Below, piece after piece: positions 8,756-16,989 of a stretch of 53,486 nt of DNA. Position 1 is the stretch's first letter. Each line of letters starts with the position of its first letter. The DNA comes from DATFHX01 sp035247945 (lineage in GTDB: Bacteria > Patescibacteriota > Saccharimonadia > Saccharimonadales > Saccharimonadaceae), in contig DATFHX010000018.1 of the NCBI GenBank assembly GCA_035247945.1, forward strand, positions 1-53,486. Direction: 5' to 3'. Made by a program: the position numbers and the translations under genes. The notes beneath the pieces are model-generated. The model was not told the origin of the DNA and did no database searches. It worked only from the letters and a program-made list of their open reading frames with translations.

Positions 8756-9220
8756 ATGAACACCACCACCATTTATCTCAGCAAAAAAGGAATGAAGGAG
8801 TTGAAGAAGTCCATCGCAAGATTGGAGCGTGATCAACACCATATACTTCGCGAATTACGTGAAATGGACAAAATCGACGGTCGCGACGAACGGCTTGCCC
8901 GTGTGGAGAAGCTCGCTAGTCTAGAGATTATTGAAAGTGACCTCAAAGAGAAGCAACTTGCACTCGCGAATAGCAAACTCCTTCCTAGAAAACGTGACCT
9001 ACTGCGCGTTGCAATCGGCTCAGTTGTTGAACTTATTGACATGCAGGGTAGGCTCATTCGCTACACCATCGTAGATAGTCTTGAAGCAAATCCAAGCGAT
9101 GGACGCATCTCGGTCGCCAGCCCACTCGGTCGAACGCTCATTGGCAAGCAGATTAAGGATATGATCGAATGGGGCGTCGGTACCCAGCAGCACCGTATGC
9201 AGCTCATCGGCATCCATTGA
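8756..9220 (+). CDS. GreA/GreB-like transcription factor with altered tip
   Basis: The protein of 154 residues starts at ATG 8756 behind AAGGAGG. Residues 1-75 form a predicted coiled coil beginning IYLSKKGMKELKKSIARLE, matching the GreA N-terminal antiparallel hairpin. Residues 80-154 match the FKBP-like domain (VAIGSVVELIDMQG, SVASPLGRTLIGKQIKD). In GreA the hairpin tip carries DLSENAEY-type acidic residues that enter the RNA polymerase secondary channel. Here the equivalent stretch is about MDKIDGRDERL, so the acidic residues are differently arranged. It could be a true cleavage factor or a Gfh/Rnk-like relative. A leader of about 85 nt (8670-8755) can fold into an imperfect GC-rich hairpin. 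A strong terminator follows. Confidence 0.75.
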   Translation: MNTTTIYLSKKGMKELKKSIARLERDQHHILRELREMDKIDGRDERLARVEKLASLEIIESDLKEKQLALANSKLLPRKRDLLRVAIGSVVELIDMQGRLIRYTIVDSLEANPSDGRISVASPLGRTLIGKQIKDMIEWGVGTQQHRMQLIGIH

Positions 9221-9244
9221 CCAAACGAATAACCCACCCGGCGG

Positions 9245-9280
9245 AAAAACACCGTACAGAAACTACTGTACGGTGTTTTT
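9245..9280 (+). terminator. Intrinsic terminator after greA-like gene
   Basis: Perfect 15-bp inverted repeat (AAAAACACCGTACAG and its complement) with a 6-nt loop, ending in TTTTT. Confidence 0.88.
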
Positions 9281-9293
9281 GATACTGAGAGTT

Positions 9294-9302
9294 TGTTACA
9301 AT
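9294..9302 (+). promoter_or_regulatory. Extended -10, leaderless P-type ATPase
   Basis: TGTTACAAT (TGT plus TACAAT) ends 7 nt before ATG 9310. No Shine-Dalgarno sequence. Confidence 0.6.
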
Positions 9303-9309
9303 AACACTA

Positions 9310-11829
9310 ATGCTTTATTACACTAAATCGACCGAGGAAACGCTCAAGGAGCTCCGAGCATCGACCCGAGGACTCTCTGGTACAGAAGTCGAAGAACGAC
9401 TCAAGACATACGGCCCTAATCAAATCGAGGTTAAGGGCGAGCCGCTGTGGCGTAAACTTATTGAACCGTTTGCAAACATCTTCATGCTGGTTCTCTTTAT
9501 CGCCGCTGTTATAAGCATCTTCCATCACGCATATCTCGACGCGGCAATCGTCGGTTTCATTATGGCAGCAAACGCCATAATCTACTACATCCAACGCTTT
9601 TCAACTGAACGTATTCTTCGTGCACTCCAAAAACAAACCGTTCAGTCCGTCGAGGTACTCCGCGATAATAAACATCTCTCGGTTGATGCAAATCAACTCG
9701 TCCCCGGAGATATCGTTTCCCTAAGTGAGGGGGAGAAGATACCCGCTGATTGTCGCATTCTTACTGCGACCAGCCTCCGCGTGGACGAATCGCAGCTCAC
9801 GGGGGAGTCCGAAGCAATTACGAAACAAGCGGAAAAGCTCTCTAGCAATAAAGAAGTGTACGAGCAAACAAACATGCTCTTTCGAGGGTCGTTTGTTGTA
9901 TCGGGAGAAGCTACCGTCGTTGTGGTTGCAACCGGCAACGCCACAGAATTCGGCCAGCTTGCAGCCCTCACAAGCAACCGCGATATCGTTAGTCCAGTTC
10001 AAACAAAGATCGACAAACTTATCTCGCAGATTATTATTGCTGTTGCCGCCATGGCAGTTATTGCATTCATTCTCTCGCTCTGGCGTGGCATGGAATTCTC
10101 CGAAAGTATTCGTTTTGTGCTCGCCCTCTCGGTCAGTGCAGTACCCGAGAGTCTTCCTGTCGCTATTTCAGTCATTCTCGTCCTCGGCATGCGCCGCATG
10201 GCTGCAAAGAAGGCCCTCGTTCGAAATATGCGAGCCATTGAAACAATTGGTGTCATTACCACGATCGCCACTGATAAAACCGGAACGCTCACAAAAAATC
10301 AGCTCACCGTTCAGGATATATGGCAACCAGACCGTTCAACCATCGATCTTCCACATCTCCTCGCACATGCCATCAACAGACCTGCTCATCATGTCCTTGA
10401 TCCGCTCGATGTCGCGCTTACGCACTTCGCTGACATAAAGCATGCTACGATTCCAAAACAAGCACCACTGACGAGCCTTCCGTTTGATCAGGGAACAGCA
10501 ATGAGTGGCAACCTGTGGCATCAGGGGAGCGCGTTCGAACTCATCGTCAAAGGCGCTCCGGAACACATTATCGCGCGCGCTGAGCTTACGGAAGCCGAGC
10601 GGGAGCAGTATGAAGCCGCACTCCATCAAATGACAGGCAAGGGGTACCGCGTCATTGCCGTTGCACGCGCCGAACTCAAAGATTCGATTCAAACCTTTGA
10701 AGCACTTCCCAAAAAGACACGCTTTGAGTTTGCGGGATTTGTCGGCGTCGCAGATGTTCTCCGTCCCGAGGCAAAGCAAGCTATCCAAGGCGCCATTAAA
10801 GCAGGCGTTACCGTACGCATGATTACTGGTGATCATTTCGAGACAGCCTACCATATTGGTCGAGAACTCGGCATGGTGACAAAACGAGATCAGGTCTTCG
10901 ATAGCCGCCGCATTGCCATGATGAGCGACGACGAACTCGAGCATGCAATCAATAATGTTCGCGTCTTCTCTCGTGTCATCCCAGAACACAAATACCGAAT
11001 CCTTGCTCTTCTCAAGAAGCATGATATCACCGCAATGACCGGAGACGGCGTTAACGATGTACCGGCACTCGCAAACGCCCATGTCGGCGTTGCCATGGGG
11101 AGCGGCGCAAGTATCGCAAAGGATGCAGGGGATATTATCCTCCTCGATGACAACTTCAAACATATCGTTGAAGCAATGCACGAAGGACGTGTTATTTTCT
11201 CAAACATTCGGCGAATGCTCTTCTACCTACTCTCGACGAACACTGGAGAGGTCCTTACGACTATTACTGCACTCATCCTGGGTATGCCCGTGCCATTCGC
11301 GCCTGTTCAGATTCTCTGGGTAAACCTCATTACCGATACAGCGATGGTCATCCCTCTAGGGCTTGAACCAGGTGAGAAATCCCACATGAGCGAAAAACCA
11401 AAAGATCCAAATGCTCCAATTCTGGGATCATTCCTTATCACGCGTATGATCCTTGTCGCCATCGTCGTAACAGTTGTGGTAGTCGGACTCTATGCACTCT
11501 TTAGTAACTGGCACAATACCGATTACGGCCGCACGATCGCATTTAACGCCCTCGTTGTGATGCAGTGGGCAAGTGCACTCAGTGCTCGCAGTGACCGTGA
11601 GTCCTTCATACGACGATTCCGCGTATTCAACGGAAAACTCGCCATAGGAATGTCAGTTGCAATCGCACTTCAACTCCTTGTTCTCTTCGGTCCACTCGGC
11701 TCCATCATGCATGTCACCCCAGTTGCAATAGGCGATCTCTTCATTACCTCAGTTGTCGCTTTCGTACTCCTTCTTATTGTCACCGAATCGCATAAAGCGG
11801 TCGGAAGAGTAACGAAAAAGAACCCTTAG
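9310..11829 (+). CDS. P-type cation-transporting ATPase (P2-like)
   Basis: An 839-residue P-type ATPase in the inner membrane. It has an N-terminal cation-ATPase domain, actuator motif TGES (164-167), M4 motif SAVPESLPVA (277-286), the phosphorylated Asp322 in TDKTGTLTKNQ, the hinge MTGDGVNDVPAL, and M5-M10 including LWVNLITDTAMVIPLGLEP. The architecture matches Ca2+ or Na+/K+ type (P2) pumps. The M4 motif reads PESLP instead of the SERCA-type PEGLP, so ion specificity cannot be assigned. It ends tail to tail with, and overlaps, the small membrane protein on the minus strand. Confidence 0.9.
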   Translation: MLYYTKSTEETLKELRASTRGLSGTEVEERLKTYGPNQIEVKGEPLWRKLIEPFANIFMLVLFIAAVISIFHHAYLDAAIVGFIMAANAIIYYIQRFSTERILRALQKQTVQSVEVLRDNKHLSVDANQLVPGDIVSLSEGEKIPADCRILTATSLRVDESQLTGESEAITKQAEKLSSNKEVYEQTNMLFRGSFVVSGEATVVVVATGNATEFGQLAALTSNRDIVSPVQTKIDKLISQIIIAVAAMAVIAFILSLWRGMEFSESIRFVLALSVSAVPESLPVAISVILVLGMRRMAAKKALVRNMRAIETIGVITTIATDKTGTLTKNQLTVQDIWQPDRSTIDLPHLLAHAINRPAHHVLDPLDVALTHFADIKHATIPKQAPLTSLPFDQGTAMSGNLWHQGSAFELIVKGAPEHIIARAELTEAEREQYEAALHQMTGKGYRVIAVARAELKDSIQTFEALPKKTRFEFAGFVGVADVLRPEAKQAIQGAIKAGVTVRMITGDHFETAYHIGRELGMVTKRDQVFDSRRIAMMSDDELEHAINNVRVFSRVIPEHKYRILALLKKHDITAMTGDGVNDVPALANAHVGVAMGSGASIAKDAGDIILLDDNFKHIVEAMHEGRVIFSNIRRMLFYLLSTNTGEVLTTITALILGMPVPFAPVQILWVNLITDTAMVIPLGLEPGEKSHMSEKPKDPNAPILGSFLITRMILVAIVVTVVVVGLYALFSNWHNTDYGRTIAFNALVVMQWASALSARSDRESFIRRFRVFNGKLAIGMSVAIALQLLVLFGPLGSIMHVTPVAIGDLFITSVVAFVLLLIVTESHKAVGRVTKKNP

Positions 11830-12173
11830 TACGGTCGTTTTCCTGCGCCGGCTTGCTGTAATACCCTACAGAAGAAAAGAGCTGCCGCAACAGTTGCAAG
11901 CACAAAGGCGACAAGCCCAACTCGAAGGGAACCGTTATTATATATTCCATCGTTTACTATAAACATCGTGTTTAAAATCAAATAGACAATAAGTCCAACA
12001 ACAACCGTAAGTACCCCCGATGCATGCCGAAGAAAAAGGGGAATGAGTGCAGCAACCACCATCACAATATTTGCCGCTACACGCAGCGGCTCAAGCTGGC
12101 CTACCGAACCATGAACTATAAGATCCAACAATTGAACAGCGACAACAAGGAGTGTAAATAGTTTAGTCTTCAT
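11826..12173 (-). CDS. Small multi-pass membrane protein
   Basis: A 115-residue hydrophobic protein with about four TM segments (roughly 5-22, 30-50, 53-75, 84-104) and a basic C-terminus GAGKRPY. No known family is recognised. The start at 12173 is supported by TAGGCT (12185-12180, minus) ending 6 nt before ATG, with no Shine-Dalgarno sequence. The 3' ends of this gene and the P-type ATPase overlap by 3 bases. Confidence 0.65.
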   Translation of the reverse strand: MKTKLFTLLVVAVQLLDLIVHGSVGQLEPLRVAANIVMVVAALIPLFLRHASGVLTVVVGLIVYLILNTMFIVNDGIYNNGSLRVGLVAFVLATVAAALFFCRVLQQAGAGKRPY

Positions 12174-12261
12174 AGTCCTAGCCTAATCGTTTTAGACCAC
12201 AAGCACAAGCGCTTTATCCATTGAATAGGGGTGGCGATTATGATACAATAAGTCACGCTGA

Positions 12262-12336
12262 TGGGGCGTCGCCAAGTGGTAAGGCACATGGTTTTGGTCC
12301 ATGCATTCGGGGGTTCGAATCCCTCCGCCCCAGCCA
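12262..12336 (+). tRNA. tRNA-Gln (anticodon TTG)
   Basis: The acceptor stem TGGGGCG pairs with CGCCCCA, followed by discriminator G and an encoded CCA (12334-12336). The anticodon loop TTTTGGT between CATGG and CCATG gives anticodon TTG (Gln, CAA codons). The T-arm contains GGTTCGAATCC. An extended -10 TGATACAAT (12241-12249) lies 12 nt upstream and a terminator follows at once. The accessory stretch that begins downstream suggests that this tRNA may have served as an integration site. Confidence 0.95.
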
Positions 12337-12339
12337 TGG

Positions 12340-12377
12340 AAATAGCCTAAACTTCATTTATGAGGTTTAGGCTATTT
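12340..12377 (+). terminator. Terminator of tRNA-Gln
   Basis: A 13-bp perfect stem (AAATAGCCTAAAC and its complement) with a 12-nt loop, followed by CTTT. Confidence 0.85.
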
Positions 12378-12835
12378 CTTTGTCTTAGCATAGTGATTTG
12401 AACCCCCGGTTTTGCTCCAGCAAAACATCGCGGGGTTCGGCAAAGCGCAGTAAAATTCTAGGAAAGCTCGCTTTCACTAGAATAAGCAAGCAGAGGAGCG
12501 AAGCGATATCCCTCCAATCCGCATTGCAAGAAAATATCACAAATAAACTGCGTTCGTTTACCTGGCTTCCGAGGCCGCAGGGTGTGACTCGAATCCCCCT
12601 GTCCCAAGGTTTCGAGTCGCTATAAGTAGAACGAAAGACTAGAGAGGCGAGTCTAGAATAGAGAAGCTAATAGGAATGAAGTGTCTTCTCGGCGACGTCC
12701 GTCAACACGATATTAGTCCTTGCATCTATGAGACTACTGTCGTTCGTAAGTATGGACCCATCAGGACAAATCGCACTAACTGCCATATGGTGATTCTAGT
12801 TAGATAATATAACGGTATGAATTGAGTAGACTTAC
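12378..12835. other. Non-coding stretch with tRNA-like scraps and hairpins
   Basis: No credible gene in 458 nt. It contains T-arm-like pieces (TTTGAACCCCC near 12398 and ACTCGAATCCCCC near 12588-12600), a hairpin built from TTCTAG and CTAGAA around GAAAG and CTTTC (about 12456-12482), and a second hairpin with AGACTAGAG and CGAGTCTAG (about 12634-12655). The tRNA-like pieces next to a real tRNA suggest remnants of integration or of decayed tRNA genes, but no full cloverleaf folds. Confidence 0.5.
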
Positions 12836-13225
12836 CTATTTGACTTGACCTATGCTATCCAAGATTGCTTGAAAGGCTTCACTATTCTGATTCCAGTCAA
12901 CATTCCTGGCACCAAGCGCGATTACTCTAATTCGACCATCAGACGCTCCCGCGACGGTGCGTATCTTTACCGTAAAGTCACCATCTTCTCTTGTACAAGT
13001 TCCGGTCATAGTAGTCAGGCCAATAGCGGTTTCGGTTTTCTTCGTGTCTTGCTCGATCTTGAATGCTATATCAGACTTGCAGGTTTCGCCGCTATTCCGA
13101 AACGCGAGCTCTATCGAAGCAACGGATGACTGGCTTATAAGTTGGGTTCGCAGTTGGTCGTATGCAGTATCAGATGCACCAGCAAGAGGAGATGCTTGTT
13201 GTGATTCTTTAACAGACCAAAGCAA
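12836..13225 (-). pseudogene. Secreted or lipoprotein-like protein, N-terminus broken
   Basis: The frame from 13225 gives about 129 residues with two Cys (CKSD, CTRE) that could form a disulfide and a compact alpha/beta C-terminus ending ILDSIGQVK. The only in-frame initiator near the 5' end is TTG 13225. The frame continues upstream to a TAA at 13271-13273 and encodes a hydrophobic stretch (VKQLLILLW) that looks like a damaged signal peptide without ATG or GTG. It is therefore likely a decayed exported protein. A real TTG start remains possible. No family recognised. Confidence 0.45.
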
Positions 13226-13275
13226 AATTAGTAGTTGTTTGACTGAAGTACGTAGAAAGGCTTGGTAACATTATT

Positions 13276-13569
13276 ATGCCATTAACTCCCGAACAGTATC
13301 TGGCACTTACGCAAATCGGCTATCAGAATTTCGACTGGCCTACAGATCAGAATAAGACCATCGCCCAGCTCTTAACCGACTATGCACTTCCCGGAGAAGG
13401 CACGCCGGTACTTGCTGCGCTATCCAGTATGACTGGTTATAAACTTATTAATTTTCAAGCAAATACATCCTCGGGATTTTGCATGTTGTCGTGGGTGATG
13501 CAATTTGCGCATAACTTGCAGCATAGCTACTTCCGATTCATGAAGTTAGAGCTATCCGAGGACCTTTAA
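13276..13569 (+). pseudogene. Truncated lipase-like (Mbeg1/DUF2974-like) fragment
   Basis: A 97-residue frame beginning MPLTPEQYLALTQIGYQNF, with GYKLINFQANTSSGF around residues 55-70. This resembles the N-terminal part of Mbeg1-like/DUF2974 alpha/beta hydrolases (YxALxxLxY ... xxSTGFxA), which are normally over 200 residues. After NTSSG the sequence loses family character. A +1 frame at the same point reads ILHVVVGDAICA before a stop, which suggests one or more frameshifts. Family call is tentative. The 3' end overlaps the CGNR gene on the other strand by 4 bases. Confidence 0.35.
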
Positions 13570-14117
13570 GCTCTATTCCTGTATGCCGCTACTCGCTCTC
13601 GGGTTGCACAGCGTGGGGAACAATAACTACGGCCGCCACCTTTGCCAAGGTCAATAAAAGGTCGACCGCAACCCGACGAAGCGCATAGTCCGCCTGGATT
13701 TCGGCCCTTTTCGGCTAATAGAATAGCTAATGCTAGGGCTGAAGAAGTTGCGAGCCACTCGCTCCAAGTTGTGTGATCGTCGCTATCAACATGAATATGC
13801 CAAGCTGAGCCCCCATGATTACTAAGCCGTGGTGCGTTAGCATGTTCTTTAAGTAGGGCATTCAACATATGCGCCGCCTTCTCGACGTTAGGGACAGAGA
13901 AAACTGCAAGTAGCTTATGAGCTACAATCTCTAGGTCTTTAAGATCGGCGCTCTTGATCCTGCCAGTCTCATCGTAATCCCTCAGTGTTTCATTAAGTTC
14001 TGCGGTCAGGCTGGCGTCGTCCAGGCCCATTTTATTCAGCAGTACAAAAGTTATGTCTGCTCCCCGCTTAGCAGCGTAGGCCGCAGAGCCTAATGAAAGA
14101 GAATTTGCTTTTTCCAT
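13566..14117 (-). CDS. CGNR zinc-finger (ABATE-type) regulator
   Basis: A 183-residue protein. The N-terminal about 130 residues match the ABATE-like helical domain. The C-terminus CASSGCGRPFIDLGKGGGR followed by SYCSPRCATRERVAAYRNR is the CGNR zinc finger, with four Cys ligands. The family is common in Actinobacteria and regulates stress or resistance genes. It is divergent from an MFS exporter with 23 nt between start codons, a classic local regulator-transporter layout. The start is supported by TGGTATACT (14132-14124, minus), 6 nt before ATG. Confidence 0.8.
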   Translation of the reverse strand: MEKANSLSLGSAAYAAKRGADITFVLLNKMGLDDASLTAELNETLRDYDETGRIKSADLKDLEIVAHKLLAVFSVPNVEKAAHMLNALLKEHANAPRLSNHGGSAWHIHVDSDDHTTWSEWLATSSALALAILLAEKGRNPGGLCASSGCGRPFIDLGKGGGRSYCSPRCATRERVAAYRNRA

Positions 14118-14123
14118 GATCGC

Positions 14124-14132
14124 AGTATACCA
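14124..14132. promoter_or_regulatory. Overlapping divergent -10 boxes
   Basis: AGTATACCA read on the minus strand is the extended -10 TGGTATACT of the CGNR gene. The same GTATAC core read on the plus strand gives TATACC (14126-14131), 9 nt before the MFS ATG at 14141. The two genes cannot initiate from this site independently. Confidence 0.5.
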
Positions 14133-14140
14133 TACGTAAC

Positions 14141-15343
14141 ATGCTTATAAAAGAAAAGCGTTACACTATAGTTCACTATCTATTTGGGGCATTGCCCGCC
14201 CGGCTTGGCGATGAGATGTCGAGCCAGGTAGTCTTATTAATAGGGTTGAGCTCAACCGGTTCGATGGCTCTCGGATCGACTGTACTGGCCACATTGACTT
14301 TTTCAGCAGCGATCGGAGGTCCATTGTTAGGAGCAGTGCTTGATCGCTCTCCACACCCAGGGAGGGCACTTGCAATTGCTCTTGGTCTTTATACTGTCGG
14401 CATCTTATGTATAACCTTACTTCTTGGACACGCACCAATGTGGGTAACCGCAGTAATCGCGTTAGCAGCCGGCCTTCTCATGCCTGCAATTTCCGGTGGC
14501 TGGTCATCGCGCCTAAAAACGTTCATTGCCGAAGAGCAAATGACGCGCGCGAGCGCCATCGATGCCACAACATTTAATGTAGCAGGATTAGCGGGTCCGG
14601 CTATTGCGGGTCTAGTAGCCGCTGGCTTTGGCGCACACTGGGCAGTCATAATGCTCGTCGTCTTATTAGCGGCGGCAGCGCCGATGGCTTGGGCATTGCC
14701 TCGGAAGTTACTGGTGAACCAGCCCAAAATAACAAGTTTTAAAGATGATGTGTTGACAGGTTTTAAGGTCATTGTTCAGAACAAAAAACTTTTCAGAATT
14801 ACGCTCACCTCAGCCGTCTCCTATATGGGGATTGGCATGTTGTGGGTAATATATCCACTGGTCGGTCGGGAGGTATTCGGCAATCCTGGCTTTGGGGGCT
14901 TACTAGCTTCTGTCGTGTCAATCGGCGCCTTGGTTGCAACCGCCGCTTATGCAAAGTGGCCGACAAAGCATAGTCCAGATATAGTCGCATTTGCCACGAC
15001 GCTCATCTTGGCGATAGGCATGTTGCTTTTGGCCTTTGCCGGGAATGCCGTACTCTCACTGCTCTCTCTATTGATCGTCGGCCTGGCTGACGGCCCGCAG
15101 CTTGCGGCTATCTTTGCTGTGCGGCACCGGGAAGCCCCTGAATGGGCGCGTGGTCAAGTGTTTACGACGGGCGCAAGTCTCAAGATTACAGCGGCAGCTG
15201 CGGGCGCAGCTCTAGCCGGGCAATTTAGTGGGCAATCTTTGGAACTTACAATACTAATAGCCTGTTTTGTGCAGGTTTTGGCTGCAGTGACTTTTATAAT
15301 GATGCAAAATAGCCTATCGATAGGGCGGTTGATGCGACTCTAA
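14141..15343 (+). CDS. MFS transporter
   Basis: A 400-residue protein with about 11-12 hydrophobic helices in two halves separated by a loop near residues 185-205 (RKLLVNQPKITSFKDDV). The cytoplasmic loop between helices 2 and 3 has the MFS-type LLGAVLDRSPHPGRALAI. It resembles drug-efflux MFS proteins of Actinobacteria. Its divergent CGNR neighbour may regulate it. Codon choice (more GGC, CTG-free TTA/TTG mixture) differs a little from the core genes and fits acquired DNA. Substrate unknown. Confidence 0.85.
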   Translation: MLIKEKRYTIVHYLFGALPARLGDEMSSQVVLLIGLSSTGSMALGSTVLATLTFSAAIGGPLLGAVLDRSPHPGRALAIALGLYTVGILCITLLLGHAPMWVTAVIALAAGLLMPAISGGWSSRLKTFIAEEQMTRASAIDATTFNVAGLAGPAIAGLVAAGFGAHWAVIMLVVLLAAAAPMAWALPRKLLVNQPKITSFKDDVLTGFKVIVQNKKLFRITLTSAVSYMGIGMLWVIYPLVGREVFGNPGFGGLLASVVSIGALVATAAYAKWPTKHSPDIVAFATTLILAIGMLLLAFAGNAVLSLLSLLIVGLADGPQLAAIFAVRHREAPEWARGQVFTTGASLKITAAAAGAALAGQFSGQSLELTILIACFVQVLAAVTFIMMQNSLSIGRLMRL

Positions 15344-15429
15344 GCGGTATCTGGCAAGTTCGCCTGCTCATTTCCAAGAATTTTGGCGAGAGTTGGAACA
15401 TGTAAGGCGTCTTTGGTGGTGAAGGCGCG

Positions 15430-16215
15430 TTAATCAGCAGCTTCGGCGAGTGATCTAAGGCCACGTGGATATGGCTCCGATGACACTTTTTGCCAAGTGT
15501 GACGGGCTTCATCTTTGAGGGTCTGATCTACGTATGTATTCTGCAACACGCTGTATACGATGGCTTTAAGAGGGGTGTGAGGGTCCCTCTTAACGGCGTT
15601 TGTAATTATTCTCATAAGATATGGTTGGGTAGTAAGCCCAGTCAGCTCTTCAATGAATTCGCTGGAGACTTCAGGAAGATCCCTTCTTATCGCAGCGGCG
15701 GCGTCACCTTCAGTCATATTCAGTGGAAATTCTGTTATGGCGTCCGGGGTGTCGCCCAGATGCAACTCGGATAGCAGACAGTCAAGTTCACCCTCCTCAA
15801 TTATTTCATTGTCGAATAATGTTGCGCAAATAACAGTAGGGTATCGAAGGGCAACCCTCTCCTTCAATGCTCGCAGGAAGGGCTCATCGCGAACCATTCG
15901 AGATGCCTCATCTAATACGATGGTGGATTTATTGGAGGTGATCTCGGGGATGATTTCGCCCGGAAGGGCTGTCATGCAATCAAGCAATACCGAGTTGTAG
16001 TATCCGTTTCTTTCTAATGCTACCCGGAGAGAACCTTGAAGAAAAGTTGTCTTACCTGCATGGCTTGGTCCTATGACTACGGCATAGTTATACTTGGTAA
16101 GGCTGTCAAAAATACGCTCAAGTTGCTTGTCATGGGTCACCTCCCAAGATGGTGTTTTCTCTCTTTCTTTTTCTTCTTGACTAGTGCCTGTCGGAACCGG
16201 GTACTCAATGTCCAT
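15430..16215 (-). CDS. AAA/STAND-type P-loop ATPase
   Basis: A 261-residue protein with Walker A GPSHAGKTTF (about residues 49-58), Walker B TIVLDEASR (about 97-105) and a sensor-like ICATLFDN. The C-terminal helical region (about 160-255) resembles the lid of AAA_22/ORC-like ATPases. There is no recognisable effector domain, so it may be a target-sensing or DNA-processing ATPase of the accessory stretch. Lone AAA proteins of this size also occur in mobile elements. The start is ATG 16215. A GGAG lies 17 nt upstream, too far for a good Shine-Dalgarno. Confidence 0.7.
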   Translation of the reverse strand: MDIEYPVPTGTSQEEKEREKTPSWEVTHDKQLERIFDSLTKYNYAVVIGPSHAGKTTFLQGSLRVALERNGYYNSVLLDCMTALPGEIIPEITSNKSTIVLDEASRMVRDEPFLRALKERVALRYPTVICATLFDNEIIEEGELDCLLSELHLGDTPDAITEFPLNMTEGDAAAAIRRDLPEVSSEFIEELTGLTTQPYLMRIITNAVKRDPHTPLKAIVYSVLQNTYVDQTLKDEARHTWQKVSSEPYPRGLRSLAEAAD

Positions 16216-16478
16216 AGTATTCTTTACATTTCTCCGTATATTGCTATTGCGATACGTAATAGCAAATGCAATTTATCTCATCGCTAAAAGTTATATTAGC
16301 ACACCTCCTCTACAGCCAAAATTATTTCAACAGCGGAAAGAAGTCCAAACTTGGACTTCTTTTTGTTTTCACAAGTTCGTAACCTACGAGCCTACATGGT
16401 CGTACGATCTTTAGGCACTGTGACTAATCACAGTTAATTACTACAGTCTTCTAAGAGAACTCAGATATAATCTACAGT
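16216..16478. other. Intergenic region with orphan terminator
   Basis: The stretch has no convincing gene. At 16337-16362 AAAGAAGTCCAA, a 2-nt loop and its complement run into TTTTGTTTT, an intrinsic terminator on the plus strand with no plus-strand gene upstream. It may end a small RNA or be left from a deleted gene. Confidence 0.55.
16466..16471 (+). promoter_or_regulatory. -10 box TATAAT, leaderless peptidase gene
   Basis: Consensus TATAAT ends 7 nt before ATG 16479. No Shine-Dalgarno sequence. Confidence 0.65.
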
Positions 16479-16943
16479 ATGAGCGAATTTGGGAATGAGA
16501 TTTTAGAGCGTGCCGAATCACGCATAGACGCGCCATTTAAACACCATTTTAAACCAATAAATCTCTGCGAGGGTGGACAATACACCGTTCCTGAATGTAT
16601 GGAGCGTGGCATGGGCCCCGAAGGGTATGACTGCAGCGGCCTCGCCATCGCAAGTATAGCTGAAGTACTTCATATAGAGGGTCGCAAGTGGCCAAAAGAG
16701 CTGCGCCACACACAGCAATTAGCAGCACTTGCAATCGAAGATGCTTTCGAGCCAGGCGACATCCGACTTTTTTATTCTCATAACGGAAGAATTCATCTTG
16801 GCATAGCCACAGAATCAGAAGAAGTAGTACATGCGAGTGGACTAACCGGCATCGTAGAGAAGAGCGTCGTCACAGATCCGAGTGGTTCATTTGAAGCAGT
16901 GAAGACGATACCGGCAACAAGGCTCTCTGATATAATCCAGTGA
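16479..16943 (+). CDS. NlpC/P60-like cysteine peptidase
   Basis: A 154-residue protein with the NlpC/P60 catalytic pattern: Cys in GYDCSGLAIA (about residue 49), His in NGRIHLGIA (about residue 107) and EVVHASG as the following strand. Family members cleave gamma-D-Glu-meso-DAP or related bonds in peptidoglycan, or other amide bonds. No signal peptide is seen, so it could act inside the cell on recycled peptides or be exported by another route. A disulfide-capable pair (Cys30, Cys40) lies before the active site. Single-gene unit. Confidence 0.78.
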   Translation: MSEFGNEILERAESRIDAPFKHHFKPINLCEGGQYTVPECMERGMGPEGYDCSGLAIASIAEVLHIEGRKWPKELRHTQQLAALAIEDAFEPGDIRLFYSHNGRIHLGIATESEEVVHASGLTGIVEKSVVTDPSGSFEAVKTIPATRLSDIIQ

Positions 16944-16989
16944 TTTCAATAATCCCGAGTTTAGCTAAACACCTAGCCGCAAGCCAACA

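Noticed and set aside
12398..12625. A 75-residue frame next to tRNA-Gln
   Set aside because: Low-complexity, no start signal and no domain; the stretch is non-coding with hairpins.
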